64,000 nucleotides of DNA, from contig JACRQE010000002.1 in NCBI GenBank assembly GCA_016222815.1, forward strand, positions 186,001 to 250,000. The letters are read 5' to 3'. Below are positions 7,409-15,824 of the stretch, one piece after another. The position numbers and the translations under genes were made by a program. The number at the start of each line of letters is the position of its first letter. The first letter of the stretch is position 1. This DNA is from Candidatus Uhrbacteria bacterium. GTDB taxonomy: Bacteria; Patescibacteriota; Patescibacteriia; 2-12-FULL-60-25. Below the pieces are notes generated by a model. The model had not been told where the DNA came from. It ran no database searches and worked only from the letters and a program-made list of their open reading frames with translations.

Positions 7409-7972
7409 TTACTTCGACCGTTCCACGTACTCTCCGGTATCCGTGTTGACCACGACCATGTCGCCTTCGTTCACGAATATCGGGACGTGGACGATGAAAC
7501 CGTTCTCTACTTTAGCTTCCTTAGTGACGTTGCCCGAAGCCGTGTCGCCTTTGACAGCCGGGGCGGTCTCCACGATCTTGAACGTCATCTTGCGCGGCAG
7601 TTGGAGCGCGATGGGCTGGCCTTCGTAGACCGTGAGCGTGACCTCCATCCCCTCTTTGAGGTACTTACCCTCTTCTCCGACGTCTTCGTCAGACATGGTG
7701 GCCTGTTCGTATGAAGCCGAATCCATGAAAGCATAACCTGTGGCGTCATGATACAGGTACTGCATGTTGCGGTATTCCATCTCGACGAGGTCCACGGATT
7801 CGGACATCTTGATGGTCTTTTCGAGGGTCTTGCCGGTCTTCACGTTCTTGACGCGGCAGCGCACGAAAGCAGCGCCTTTGCCCGGATTGACGTGCTGGAA
7901 CTCGGTCACGAGCCAAAGCTCACCGTTTTCGCGGATGACTACGCTTTTTTTGATGTCTGAGGGGGAACCCAT
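7409..7972 (-). CDS. efp: Elongation factor P
   Basis: 187 aa, normal EF-P length. EF-P binds between the P and E sites of the ribosome and relieves stalling at consecutive prolines. The N-terminal KOW-like domain contains HVNPGKGAAF, whose Lys32 corresponds to the lysine beta-lysylated by EpmA in other bacteria. The OB domains follow (KVENGFIVHVPIFVNEGDMVVVNTDTGEYVER). The gene carries its own terminator downstream. An epmA homologue lies 0.8 kb upstream on the same strand, separated by a hydroxylase-like gene, which suggests the modification occurs here. Confidence 0.97.
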   Translation of the reverse strand: MGSPSDIKKSVVIRENGELWLVTEFQHVNPGKGAAFVRCRVKNVKTGKTLEKTIKMSESVDLVEMEYRNMQYLYHDATGYAFMDSASYEQATMSDEDVGEEGKYLKEGMEVTLTVYEGQPIALQLPRKMTFKIVETAPAVKGDTASGNVTKEAKVENGFIVHVPIFVNEGDMVVVNTDTGEYVERSK

Positions 7973-8081
7973 AGGTATTGAGATGAAGTATCAGTGGCCA
8001 GAGTTTGCGCGAAAAACCTTTTTCCGTCAACCCCGATAACAAAAACAAAAAGTTACACGCGGGATGACGCGGGTCAAGCCG

Positions 8082-8732
8082 TCAGACCACATCGGCTCGC
8101 GGATGTTGTCGATCAAAATCGTCGAGGACAGAGGCGTAACGCCGTTCCGCGGCCATGAAACCTTTTTCGTTGAACTTTTCGGCACGATCGGCGAAGGTCC
8201 CGAAGACGCGGTCCAGGATGACGAAGGTGATGCCGAAGTTGTTTTTCATGCGGCCGTCGTCGCTCAATTCGGTGTGGTGGAGGAAGTGCCAGCCGCGGCG
8301 GCGCAGGAACCAAGCATCGAGCGGCGTCTTCTGGAGCCAGAAGCCGTCGATATGCATGGCGTCGTGGAGATAGTTGTAGAAAGCGTAGATGTAGGCGAAC
8401 GAAACGGCGACCAAAAGAAGAACGTACTGCCAAGGCACGGAGAGAATTGCGAGGAAAATGATGATGACGGCGTAGAGGACCAGGCCGGGGGCGATCCATT
8501 CGAGCCCCACGCCCAGGAATGACGGACGGTGCTTGACCGACAATCTGTATTCAGTCGCCAGCATGTCCATCTTAGGGCCGTAGATGCGCATGTGGTGGAT
8601 CATGTGGCTGCGGCTCAAGTAGTCGATCTTGCCGCTGTGGAGGAGACGGTGGAGCAGATAGCCGGCGAATTCAGCGGAGATTATGGCTATCAGAACCCAA
8701 AAGAGGGTGGTCATATCAGTCACATTAAACAT
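8082..8732 (-). CDS. Fatty acid hydroxylase / sterol desaturase family membrane protein
   Basis: 216 aa with three to four membrane segments. Histidine boxes typical of the di-iron family are visible: HRLLH (28-32), HMIHH (43-47), a central HDAMH, and HFLHH in RGWHFLHHTE. These coordinate two irons that oxygenate lipid substrates with O2. The substrate is unknown. It sits between efp and epmA, but no link to EF-P modification is established, although EpmC-type hydroxylation of EF-P exists in other bacteria through an unrelated family. Confidence 0.88.
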   Translation of the reverse strand: MFNVTDMTTLFWVLIAIISAEFAGYLLHRLLHSGKIDYLSRSHMIHHMRIYGPKMDMLATEYRLSVKHRPSFLGVGLEWIAPGLVLYAVIIIFLAILSVPWQYVLLLVAVSFAYIYAFYNYLHDAMHIDGFWLQKTPLDAWFLRRRGWHFLHHTELSDDGRMKNNFGITFVILDRVFGTFADRAEKFNEKGFMAAERRYASVLDDFDRQHPRADVV

Positions 8733-8753
8733 CCATCCGGCCGGATGGGCAAA

Positions 8754-9785
8754 TCAGGAGGAAAAGCGTTCGCGCGCCGAGGACGGGAGGATGTCGTTGA
8801 TGGAGTCCGAACCTGTCAGGAGCATGACCAGGCGCTCGACGCCGAAAGCGATGCCGGCGGCGTTGCCCATCTGGGGCAAAGCGGCGATGAATGTTTCGTC
8901 GATAGGCCAAGATTTTTTGCCGAGCGACTGACGGAGAAGCTGTTCTTCCTCAAAACGCTTATGCTGTTCCACCGGATCGGAAAGTTCGGCAAAACCGTTG
9001 GCGAGTTCGTAATCGCCGATGTAAAGCTCGACGCGGTCGGCCCAGCGTGGATCGTCGGAGGACTTTCGGGCCAGGGCGGACATGGAAGCGGGATAGCGAT
9101 GGAGAAAGGTCGGGACTTCTCCGAGCTTGGGTTCGATTTCGGACAGGAAAATCTTGAAATACAAATCGTCCCAGGTGTCATCATCGACGACAGACTGTCC
9201 CCTGTCACGGCAGACTTGCGCCATAGCTTCACGGTCTTCGAGCACAGGCGCGAGTTCGATGCCGCAATATTCGCGCCAAGCTTGTTCGACAGTGAGACGT
9301 CTCCAGCGCTCGTCGTCCTGAGCTTGTCGAAGGATCTTTTTGAAAGGTCCTTCGACTTCGGCCGTCTGACGACCTTCGTTCAGCACGACGAATTGTTCGA
9401 TAACCCATTTCACCATCTCTTCAGTGTCGCGCATCAGGTCTTCGAGACCGGAGTCGCGGCGGTACCATTCGAGCATGAGGAATTCCGGGTCGTGTGTGCC
9501 GTCCCAGGGTTCGTTGTTGCGGAAGCATGGGCCGAGGTCGTAGATCCTATCAAGACCAGTGGCCAGGATGCGCTTCATCATGTATTCCGGAGACGTGATG
9601 AGGGCGGCAGGATGGTGCGGACCGGATTCTTCGATGACCTCTGTCCAGAACGGTTCGAGATATGGTTCCTGGCCGGGGAGGCCGACGAGGCGCGGGGTGT
9701 GCATCTCGGTGAAACCGCGCTCGTCAAACCAACGGCGGATGAGCTTGATGACCGCGGAACGGGCTTTGAGCTTTTCGATATCCAT
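8754..9785 (-). CDS. epmA: EF-P beta-lysylation protein EpmA (LysRS-like ligase)
   Basis: 343 aa from ATG 9785; a TTG at 9812 would extend it into the upstream gene. It is a class II lysyl-tRNA synthetase catalytic core with no N-terminal anticodon-binding OB fold, which is the EpmA/PoxA/GenX architecture. Hallmarks are TSPEYMMKR, motif 2 FRNNEPWDGTHDPEFLMLEW, PTFLHRYPAS, ELANGFAELSDPVEQ, and motif 3 GIAFGVERLVMLL. EpmA attaches (R)-beta-lysine to EF-P. An insertion containing ILRQAQDDE, encoded by a repeat-like DNA element, interrupts the core at about residues 150-160. epmB is not in the window. Confidence 0.92.
   Translation of the reverse strand: MDIEKLKARSAVIKLIRRWFDERGFTEMHTPRLVGLPGQEPYLEPFWTEVIEESGPHHPAALITSPEYMMKRILATGLDRIYDLGPCFRNNEPWDGTHDPEFLMLEWYRRDSGLEDLMRDTEEMVKWVIEQFVVLNEGRQTAEVEGPFKKILRQAQDDERWRRLTVEQAWREYCGIELAPVLEDREAMAQVCRDRGQSVVDDDTWDDLYFKIFLSEIEPKLGEVPTFLHRYPASMSALARKSSDDPRWADRVELYIGDYELANGFAELSDPVEQHKRFEEEQLLRQSLGKKSWPIDETFIAALPQMGNAAGIAFGVERLVMLLTGSDSINDILPSSARERFSS
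9313..9356. repeat. Palindromic repeat element inside epmA
   Basis: The minus strand reads CCTTCGACAAGCTCAGGACG within 9313-9336. GTCGAAGGA (9326-9334) can pair with TCCTTCGAC (9348-9356). It is translated in frame as KKILRQAQDDE. A related core, CCTTCGACAGGCTCAGG, occurs at 38077-38093. Confidence 0.75.
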
Positions 9786-9789
9786 AATC

Positions 9790-10284
9790 TTACTGATTCT
9801 CGTAGGCTTCAACTTCTTTCAGGACTACAACCAATTCGATACCCGCTTGCTCGAAGAGCTTACGGGAATCTGAAGCGGCGTGGTATTGCTTGGCGCAGAC
9901 GACACGTTTGATGCCGGCATTGATCAGCGCCTTGGCGCAGGTGTGGCAGGGTTCGAATTTACCATAGACAGTCGCGCCGTCGATGGCGATGCCGTAACGC
10001 GCCGCATTGCAGATGGCGTTGATCTCAGCATGGGAAGTCCGCATGCAGTGCTGGCTGACGCTGTCGTCTTCGTGCGTGACTTTTTTCATCTGGTGCCCGA
10101 CCTCGTCGCAATGCGGGATGCCGATGGGAGAACCTACGTAGCCCGTGGCTAAAATACGCTTATCTTTGACCAAGAGGACGCCGATGCGGCCGCGGTCGCA
10201 AGTCCCTCGCTCGCCGACGGCCTTGGCGATATCCAGGAAATACTCATCCCAAGTCGGACGGACGTGTTTTTGTTCTTCGGTCAT
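9790..10284 (-). CDS. dCMP/CMP deaminase family protein
   Basis: 164 aa zinc deaminase. The catalytic motif TSHAEINAICNAA (His and Glu) and FEPCHTCAKALINAG (PCxxC) are intact, and the N-terminal RGTCDRGRIGVLLV matches dCMP deaminase/ComEB proteins that convert dCMP to dUMP. A second cysteine-bearing insert (PHCDEVGH...SQHCMRTSH) suggests an extra structural zinc, as in T4-type dCMP deaminases. The stop lies 4 nt before the epmA ATG, so the two are probably co-transcribed. Confidence 0.92.
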   Translation of the reverse strand: MTEEQKHVRPTWDEYFLDIAKAVGERGTCDRGRIGVLLVKDKRILATGYVGSPIGIPHCDEVGHQMKKVTHEDDSVSQHCMRTSHAEINAICNAARYGIAIDGATVYGKFEPCHTCAKALINAGIKRVVCAKQYHAASDSRKLFEQAGIELVVVLKEVEAYENQ

Positions 10285-10320
10285 ATGGATAGCATTTTAG
10301 ACACAAAGCGCCGGATAACG

Positions 10321-10353
10321 AAAGCCGCCCCGGCGGACACCGGAGCGGCTTTT
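10321..10353 (-). terminator. Terminator of rpsF-ssb-rpsR
   Basis: AAAGCCGC ... GCGGCTTT with an inner CCGG/CCGG extension. On the minus strand it is followed by a short T run (CTTTCGTT). It lies between the rpsR stop and the deaminase start. Confidence 0.8.
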
Positions 10354-10360
10354 CATTTTC

Positions 10361-10582
10361 TTATTGCACCAGGTATGGCAGGAGGGCCATGAACCGGGAG
10401 CGTTTGATGGCGTTCGAGAGCTTGCGTTGGTGCCACATGCAGACGCCGGAGCGTTTGCGGGGCACGATCTTGCCGAAGGACGACAAGTAGCGTTTCAACA
10501 CGTTGGTATCTTTGTAGTTGACGGCCGTGAGGTTCTGCTGGCAGAACGCGCACTGGCGGTCGACGGGTTTTTGACGTTGCAT
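10361..10582 (-). CDS. rpsR: 30S ribosomal protein S18
   Basis: 73 aa small-subunit protein. The conserved CAFC near residues 11-14, the core VNYKDTNVLKRYLSSFGKIVPRKRSGVCMWHQRKLSNAIKRSRFMALLPY and the usual length are diagnostic. It is the last gene of the canonical rpsF-ssb-rpsR operon, 6 nt after ssb. Confidence 0.98.
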   Translation of the reverse strand: MQRQKPVDRQCAFCQQNLTAVNYKDTNVLKRYLSSFGKIVPRKRSGVCMWHQRKLSNAIKRSRFMALLPYLVQ

Positions 10583-10588
10583 AGGGGT

Positions 10589-11026
10589 TTAAAACGGTAT
10601 GTCCTCGACGCGGATTTCCTGGTCACCTACTCCCTGGTCGATCTTCGACGGGGACGAGGGGGCTGGCGGCTGGCCTGCGGCAGGGGCGCCGCCGGCTCCG
10701 GCACGATCCAGGATGATCATGTTCTCGGCCACGATTTCGGTGCGCTGTTTCTTGGCGCCGTCCTGGGCTTCCCACTCACGGGTCTGGAGGCGGCCTTCGA
10801 CATAGACCTTGCGGCCTTTAGCCAAGTACTGCTGGCAGATGTCAGCCAGCTTGCCCCAGGCCACGATTGGGTGGTATTCGGTCCGTTCCTGTTTTTGGCC
10901 TTGGGAATCGGTCCATTGGGACGATGTAGCGACCGAGAAGTTGCACACGGACTGGCCGCTGGGCGTGGTCCGGCTTTCGGGATCCCGAGTCAGGTTCCCG
11001 ATGATCATCGCGCGATTGAGGTTCAT
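10589..11026 (-). CDS. ssb: Single-stranded DNA-binding protein
   Basis: 145 aa. OB fold with NLNRAMIIGNLTRDPE at the start, WTDSQGQKQERTEYHPIVAWGKLADIC and KGRKVYVEGRLQTREW; then a Gly/Pro/Ala-rich linker and an acidic tail ending VEDIPF, the partner-binding tip. It coats ssDNA during replication and repair. It lies between rpsF and rpsR as in most bacteria. Confidence 0.98.
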   Translation of the reverse strand: MNLNRAMIIGNLTRDPESRTTPSGQSVCNFSVATSSQWTDSQGQKQERTEYHPIVAWGKLADICQQYLAKGRKVYVEGRLQTREWEAQDGAKKQRTEIVAENMIILDRAGAGGAPAAGQPPAPSSPSKIDQGVGDQEIRVEDIPF

Positions 11027-11047
11027 ACCCTTGGGATGATAAGCGAA

Positions 11048-11587
11048 TTAGGCGTTGTCTTCCAGTGCGGTGTCGATCTTCTTCTCGAGTTCCTCGGCGG
11101 ACATTTCTTTGACCGCGGGTTCAGCGGCCTTCTCGCCTTCGAGAGCGGCGACACCGGACTTGATGTCGGCCTTAGTCTTGTCGTCGGACTGGGAATCGCG
11201 CGTGCGGCGTTGGCGTTCGTCGCGGGCTTCGAGCCGGGCATCGGAACTGATCTCCGTGAATTGGACCAGGTCGAACTTCTCGCTACCCACTTCGTCGGCG
11301 CGCACGATCAGGTGGCGCAGGACATCGGTCGTGATGCGCAGGTTCTCGTCGATCTTGGCCATGGCCTGCGTGTCGGCCAAGAAGCGCGCCATAATGTAGT
11401 GCCCGTGGCGCACGTTCTTAATTGGATAAGCGAGACGGAACTTGCCGAGGCGGGTCGTGGTGTTCACGGTCGCCCCGTATTTTTCGAGCATAGCCTTGAC
11501 GCGACCTTCGATCGCGGCCATCTCATCGTCGGTGAAGGACGCAGAGATGATGTACAAGAGCTCGTACTCGCGGGAAACTTGCTCCAT
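11048..11587 (-). CDS. rpsF: 30S ribosomal protein S6 with C-terminal extension
   Basis: 179 aa, longer than the typical 95-130. Residues 1-100 are classical S6 (REYELLYIISASFTDDEM, TTRLGKFRLAYPIKNVRHGHYIMARFLAD, VLRHLIVR). The last 70 or so residues are charged and low-complexity, ending in a helical acidic segment (MSAEELEKKIDTALEDNA). S6 binds S18 on the 30S platform; both genes are in this operon. Confidence 0.96.
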   Translation of the reverse strand: MEQVSREYELLYIISASFTDDEMAAIEGRVKAMLEKYGATVNTTTRLGKFRLAYPIKNVRHGHYIMARFLADTQAMAKIDENLRITTDVLRHLIVRADEVGSEKFDLVQFTEISSDARLEARDERQRRTRDSQSDDKTKADIKSGVAALEGEKAAEPAVKEMSAEELEKKIDTALEDNA

Positions 11588-11692
11588 AAATCATAGGATG
11601 TGTCCGTCGTATCAGCCGGCGGCTGACCTTCGGGCAGAACCCCGGAAAATCGGGATCCTTGGCCACCCATGGTTAGGTTTATTAGTGCTGGG

Positions 11693-11721
11693 AGCTTAAA
11701 GGAAAACGGTGAAATCGTCAA
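11693..11721 (-). promoter_or_regulatory. Promoter of rpsF-ssb-rpsR
   Basis: On the minus strand TTGACG (complement of 11716-11721), 17-bp spacer, TAAGCT (complement of 11693-11698). The predicted leader before rpsF is about 100 nt, long enough for autoregulation, though no S6/S18 binding structure could be identified by eye. Confidence 0.65.
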
Positions 11722-11744
11722 GAAATAGGGGTTTCCGCAATTTT

Positions 11745-11800
11745 AAACGCCCCTTTAGTCGAGGGGCGTTATTTCAGACTTTCCTTGCGGAAAGTAAGTT
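11745..11800. terminator. Terminator region with two hairpins
   Basis: AACGCCCCT (11746-11754) pairs with AGGGGCGTT (11762-11770), followed by ACTTTCC-TTGC-GGAAAGT. T runs flank the first hairpin on both sides only weakly. It probably ends the minus-strand coiled-coil gene before the rpsF promoter. Confidence 0.65.
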
Positions 11801-11850
11801 AGTCACATTGGAAGATCGGCGCCAGAGCGCGATAAGAAGTCTCAGTGGAG

Positions 11851-14292
11851 TCAGGTGCCGCCGGCAAGAGCCAGCGGTCTGTAGCCTTGCGGCGGAGGGA
11901 GCCCGAGCTCGGTGACGATGTAAGCGACCTTGTCGAGCGTCGCACGCCTGAAGTCAGTGCAGAGCTTTTCCCAATCCGAGGAATGGGAGCTGCTCTGCGG
12001 TCCGTCAGGAAACAAATCTTCGAGCCGGACTTCGACCCGGAGATTGACCAGGAGGTCGTGGAGCAACCACACCTTCTGGGGCGTATTCACCACGAGCCGG
12101 GTCGGAGCCGCCATCAGCGCGGACAGATGGCCGAAGAATGTTTCGGCGACGCCGGTGCGCGTATCAGGACTCGAGTACGGCACGGTCGGACGTGCTGGCG
12201 GAGTCACGATAGGCTGGATGACGGGGACTGGGGCAGGCGTCCGGAGCCTGACTCCTGTCAGCTCTTCGTCCAGCTCGCCAATCTTCGCGTTCGCCATCTC
12301 GAGGTCAGCGGATAGCTTCTGACGTTCACTTTCGAAGCGGCGGGAGTTAGCCCGGGCCTCGCCCAGTTCGTCAGCGAGCTTGGCGTTGGATGTCTTGTAC
12401 CTTGCCAGCTCTTCGTTGACGGCCTGGAGCTTGGCGTCCACTTCTTCGAGCTTAGAGCGGAGGGCATCGCGTTCGGCTATCGCTTCGGTCAGGTTCTGAC
12501 CAAGACGCTCGACTTCTTCGATGACCTCTGCGCCAGGCAGACCCTGCAGAGCAGCTTCGCGCTCGGCCACCTTGGTCTCACGTTCGACCAGACCGTCGAT
12601 CCAATCCTGGAACGAGGCCGTGCGCTCAGCGAAGTGCGTATCGTTTTCGGCCTTGAGCTGCGCCTCCCGCTGTTTGATGTGCGCTTCCGCGCCTTCGCGC
12701 ATGGCTTGGGCCTGGGTCCGCAAGGCGAGCGCTTCGCCCTTCACGCGGGCCGCGTCGTTGCGGTCACGCTGCGCTTCTTCGTAGAGAGGCACAGCGTTCA
12801 AGGCGAAGCCGTTCATCTGGAGGAACAGGTTGTCGAACTCGTTCCGCCAGTCGGTGGTGTTGGCCACCAGGACCTCGCGACGCCCATACAGATGGCGGAT
12901 ACGCGATTCCATGGCTTCGACCTCGACCCTGACTTCAGGGGCCCGGGGGTCGCCGGACGCGGCCAGATCTTCGAACTTCTGGCGCTTGGCCGTATACGGC
13001 TCGAGCAGCTCCGTGACTTCGTTGTCGACCTGGATGAGCTGGACGTCGTGCGGGGCAAGCAAGCCGTTGAGTTCGCCGATGCGGTCGCAGTTGCGATGGA
13101 TAGCACCGAGAGCCGAATTGGCGACTCCCAGCTCGTTGTTCTTAGCTTCGAGTTCGGCAGTCAACTTCTGGTTGGCTGCGACCTGGTTGTCCAGCGAAGC
13201 CTGGATCGTATCCTTGGCTTTTTCGGCCTCGGCCTTGGCGTTTTCGGCGCGCAACTTGGCATCGCGTGCATCACCGTTCTCGCGGGCGATCTCGTCGAAG
13301 TGCTGGCTGATGAGAGTCCAGATGTCGACCAGGGACGCGGTCTGCGGTACGGGCAGCAGTTCTTTCTTGGCGTAATCGAGCAGTCCGGAACGGATCTGGG
13401 TGAACTTCTTGTTCTGCTCGGCGGCTTCTTCCGTCGCGGCCGTGAGGAGCTCTCCCTGGGCCGTGAGCTTAGCGCCCATGCCTTCGAGCTGGTCCTTGAC
13501 CTGCTTTACGACCCGCTCTGAATTCTGCTGGATGACGTCGACCTGTTCTTTGACGATCTCCATCATCCTGAATACCAGACGGGTGTACAGGGAGATGAAG
13601 GTTATGCTGACGAGAGTCAAGAGGCTGATGAGCATCCAGCCCCAGTCGGGCATGCGCGTGACTTCGACCACGGTCGTGCCTGTTGATCCAGCAGCCGGAC
13701 TCTCGGATGCGCCAGCTGAAGCTGACGCAGGCGGAGGCGGAGGCGGGGTGATCGGCACAACAGCAGGCGGAGGCGGGGTGATGCCGCCAGCGCGCTTGAC
13801 GTTGGGATTGAGCTTGGCGGTGCTCTCATCCACGCATTCCTGCGTCTTGCATTCCTTGATGTCGTTCAGGATCTTCTGCTGTTCATTGAACGACAGATGG
13901 ACCCTGCCCGAGATCTTGATGGTCTGGCCGGGCAGGATGTAGACGTACTGGTCAGCCGCGTTGGGGCACGAAGCCCAGACGCTGTCGTCAGCCCGGTCCT
14001 CGGGCTTGTTGATGGTGCCCATGCGGTAACCGTCGCCGGGGCGATGGCACAGGGCGATGGTGCCCGTAGGATTATCCTTGCGGATAGCATACGGGGTGGT
14101 CTTCAACTGGGCCGCGAAGAGCGGCGTGTTGAGATTGATGTTGGGCGCGATCTTGACGCAAGTGCCCTTATCGCACTTGGGCAGGATCCAGTAGTCTCGG
14201 CCTTCGACCGGCGTGATGTCACCGGCCTGTGCCGGCGTGATCCAGCCGAGCACAAAGGCGAGCGGGAGGATCCACAACCAGAACTTACGCAT
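11851..14292 (-). CDS. Large membrane-anchored coiled-coil protein (813 aa)
   Basis: Signal peptide (MRKFWLWILPLAFVLGW...AQA). An extracytoplasmic domain of about 150 residues follows with CDKGTC and a CKTQEC pair, then a Pro-rich linker with PPPP runs (about 170-205) and one membrane segment (about 214-241). A long predicted coiled coil (about 245-685) follows, then a TPAPVPVIQP linker and a C-terminal globular domain of about 105 residues. The layout suggests an outside sensor or anchor joined to a long cytoplasmic rod. No family is recognised. GGAGG stands 6 nt before ATG 14292. It faces the Trm11-like gene divergently. Confidence 0.85.
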   Translation of the reverse strand: MRKFWLWILPLAFVLGWITPAQAGDITPVEGRDYWILPKCDKGTCVKIAPNINLNTPLFAAQLKTTPYAIRKDNPTGTIALCHRPGDGYRMGTINKPEDRADDSVWASCPNAADQYVYILPGQTIKISGRVHLSFNEQQKILNDIKECKTQECVDESTAKLNPNVKRAGGITPPPPAVVPITPPPPPPASASAGASESPAAGSTGTTVVEVTRMPDWGWMLISLLTLVSITFISLYTRLVFRMMEIVKEQVDVIQQNSERVVKQVKDQLEGMGAKLTAQGELLTAATEEAAEQNKKFTQIRSGLLDYAKKELLPVPQTASLVDIWTLISQHFDEIARENGDARDAKLRAENAKAEAEKAKDTIQASLDNQVAANQKLTAELEAKNNELGVANSALGAIHRNCDRIGELNGLLAPHDVQLIQVDNEVTELLEPYTAKRQKFEDLAASGDPRAPEVRVEVEAMESRIRHLYGRREVLVANTTDWRNEFDNLFLQMNGFALNAVPLYEEAQRDRNDAARVKGEALALRTQAQAMREGAEAHIKQREAQLKAENDTHFAERTASFQDWIDGLVERETKVAEREAALQGLPGAEVIEEVERLGQNLTEAIAERDALRSKLEEVDAKLQAVNEELARYKTSNAKLADELGEARANSRRFESERQKLSADLEMANAKIGELDEELTGVRLRTPAPVPVIQPIVTPPARPTVPYSSPDTRTGVAETFFGHLSALMAAPTRLVVNTPQKVWLLHDLLVNLRVEVRLEDLFPDGPQSSSHSSDWEKLCTDFRRATLDKVAYIVTELGLPPPQGYRPLALAGGT

Positions 14293-14463
14293 GACGTTCC
14301 TCCGTGAACCGGTAAAGAAGCAGGGCTGTTTCGAGTACTGCTCCGTGTGATCTTCCTGTTTTGAAAGTCCGAACCGTCCGTCAGCGCAGAATTGCGCTTA
14401 TTCCTGGGCATTTAGCCCGTCGGGCGGATGGGTTACATCATCATACAATAATCTCCGCGTCAA

Positions 14464-14492
14464 GTGACGAATCCGGTCAATCGTTGTAGCAT
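14464..14492 (+). promoter_or_regulatory. Leaderless-type promoter of the Trm11-like gene
   Basis: GTGACG (14464-14469), 17-bp spacer, TAGCAT (14487-14492), then 6 nt to ATG 14499. Transcription would start at or next to the start codon. Confidence 0.6.
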
Positions 14493-14498
14493 AGGGCA

Positions 14499-15674
14499 AT
14501 GAGACATTTTTTGGTTTTTGGGACACATCCGGCGCTTAGTTTAGCCGAATACCAGGCCTTAAAGGGCGGAAAAACCCGTTCTGCGGTCTGCGGAAACGCG
14601 TCCGTGACCGACGACCCGGACTGGGACGGGGCAGTTTTGATGAACATCCTGGGCGGTACGGTTAAACTAGGCGACATCGTTGGAGCGTCTTCGGTCAACA
14701 AGATTTCGGCCGAAGAAGTCGCGGATATGCTGGCCGAGCGGTTGGGCGACCAGCCTTTGGATTTTGGCTGGACGGCTTTCGGCGGTTCGCCTGCGGAGAG
14801 GAAGAAGCTGGACCGTTTGGCGTTGCCGTTCAAGAAGGAACTGAAGAGCCGCGGGATCGCTTCGCGCTGGGTCACGGGAAAAGGCGGCGACGAGATATCT
14901 CCTGCGGCGGTTGCTAAATTAAAGATGACGACAGAAGGGTTGGACGTCTGCCTTTTCGTTGAGGGGAATAAAGTCTGGGTTGGTTTCACGACCGACGTGC
15001 AGGATGCGGATGCCTGGAGCTTACGCGATTATGGGCGGCCGGGACGTTCGGGCAGGGCGGGAATGCTGCCCCCGAAATTAGCCCGGATAATGGTGAATTT
15101 GGCCTCAATCCGAGAAGGAGACACGGTCGCGGATCCGTTCTGCGGCAGCGGAACCATACTGATGGAAGCGGCATTGGCGACCAAGGCGAAAACGATAATC
15201 GGCAGCGACAACGAGGCGAAACAAATCGCAGACACGGACAAGAACGATGCCTGGCTGTTGAGGGAGAGGATTTTGCGTCCGGATGACGGCGAGCGCTTCA
15301 AGACTTTTTTGGCCGATGCTCGCGAACTCTCGAAACATCTGCCGCCCAAATCCGTGGACAGGATCGTGACCGAGGGCTATCTGGGTCCGCCGCTCACGGG
15401 AAAAGAGACGGTCGATGTCCTGAAAAAGAATGCGGAATACATCACCAAACTTTGGACCGACAGCTTACGCGATTGGCGAAGCGTCCTGAAACCGAAGGCT
15501 AAAATCGTCGGTATCTGGCCTGGGTTTTTGACTGAACATGGACATGTTTTTGTGAACCTGGAAAACCAATTGGAGGAGCTGGGCTATGAGCTGGAGAATT
15601 CCAAGACTCCGTTGATCTACAAACGTCCGGACCAGCACGTGTCGCGCAGGATAGTTATCCTGAATTTCGCCTGA
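14499..15674 (+). CDS. Trm11/RlmL-type RNA methyltransferase family protein
   Basis: 391 aa SAM-dependent methyltransferase. DPFCGSGTILMEAAL is the SAM-binding motif I of the Trm11/TrmG10/RlmL group, and GRAGMLPPKLARIMVNLA precedes it as in that family. The catalytic [N/D]-P-P-Y site is replaced by TEGYLGPPL, so the substrate base or chemistry may differ. The N-terminal 180 residues would hold the RNA-binding (THUMP-like) part, which is poorly conserved. It likely methylates a guanosine in tRNA or rRNA. The gene stands alone with its own near-leaderless promoter. Confidence 0.82.
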   Translation: MRHFLVFGTHPALSLAEYQALKGGKTRSAVCGNASVTDDPDWDGAVLMNILGGTVKLGDIVGASSVNKISAEEVADMLAERLGDQPLDFGWTAFGGSPAERKKLDRLALPFKKELKSRGIASRWVTGKGGDEISPAAVAKLKMTTEGLDVCLFVEGNKVWVGFTTDVQDADAWSLRDYGRPGRSGRAGMLPPKLARIMVNLASIREGDTVADPFCGSGTILMEAALATKAKTIIGSDNEAKQIADTDKNDAWLLRERILRPDDGERFKTFLADARELSKHLPPKSVDRIVTEGYLGPPLTGKETVDVLKKNAEYITKLWTDSLRDWRSVLKPKAKIVGIWPGFLTEHGHVFVNLENQLEELGYELENSKTPLIYKRPDQHVSRRIVILNFA

Positions 15675-15741
15675 AAACCAAGAAGGGCGTAATTTTAGGC
15701 AAAAACTTCGGTATAATTCTGTAGCCAAGGGGTGTCATGTA

Positions 15742-15792
15742 TTGACAAAACGCCCGTTTTTGGCTAGGGTTAGCCGTTGGCATGAGCCAACG
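15742..15792 (+). promoter_or_regulatory. Strong promoter and 5' UTR hairpin
   Basis: TTGACA (15742-15747), 17-bp spacer, TAGGGT (15765-15770). Immediately downstream a perfect 7-bp hairpin, CGTTGGC-ATGA-GCCAACG (15775-15792), would form the 5' end of the mRNA. Such hairpins often stabilise transcripts. Confidence 0.8.
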
Positions 15793-15824
15793 CAACCCAC
15801 GTTCATTCACAGAAAGGCACGACA

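Noticed and set aside
8529-9911. 460-aa plus-strand ORF
   Set aside because: It lies antisense to the hydroxylase, epmA and deaminase genes, which have clear family motifs. Its sequence is composition-driven (high GC third positions).
10364-11596. 410-aa plus-strand ORF
   Set aside because: Antisense to rpsR, ssb and rpsF across all three genes and their boundaries.
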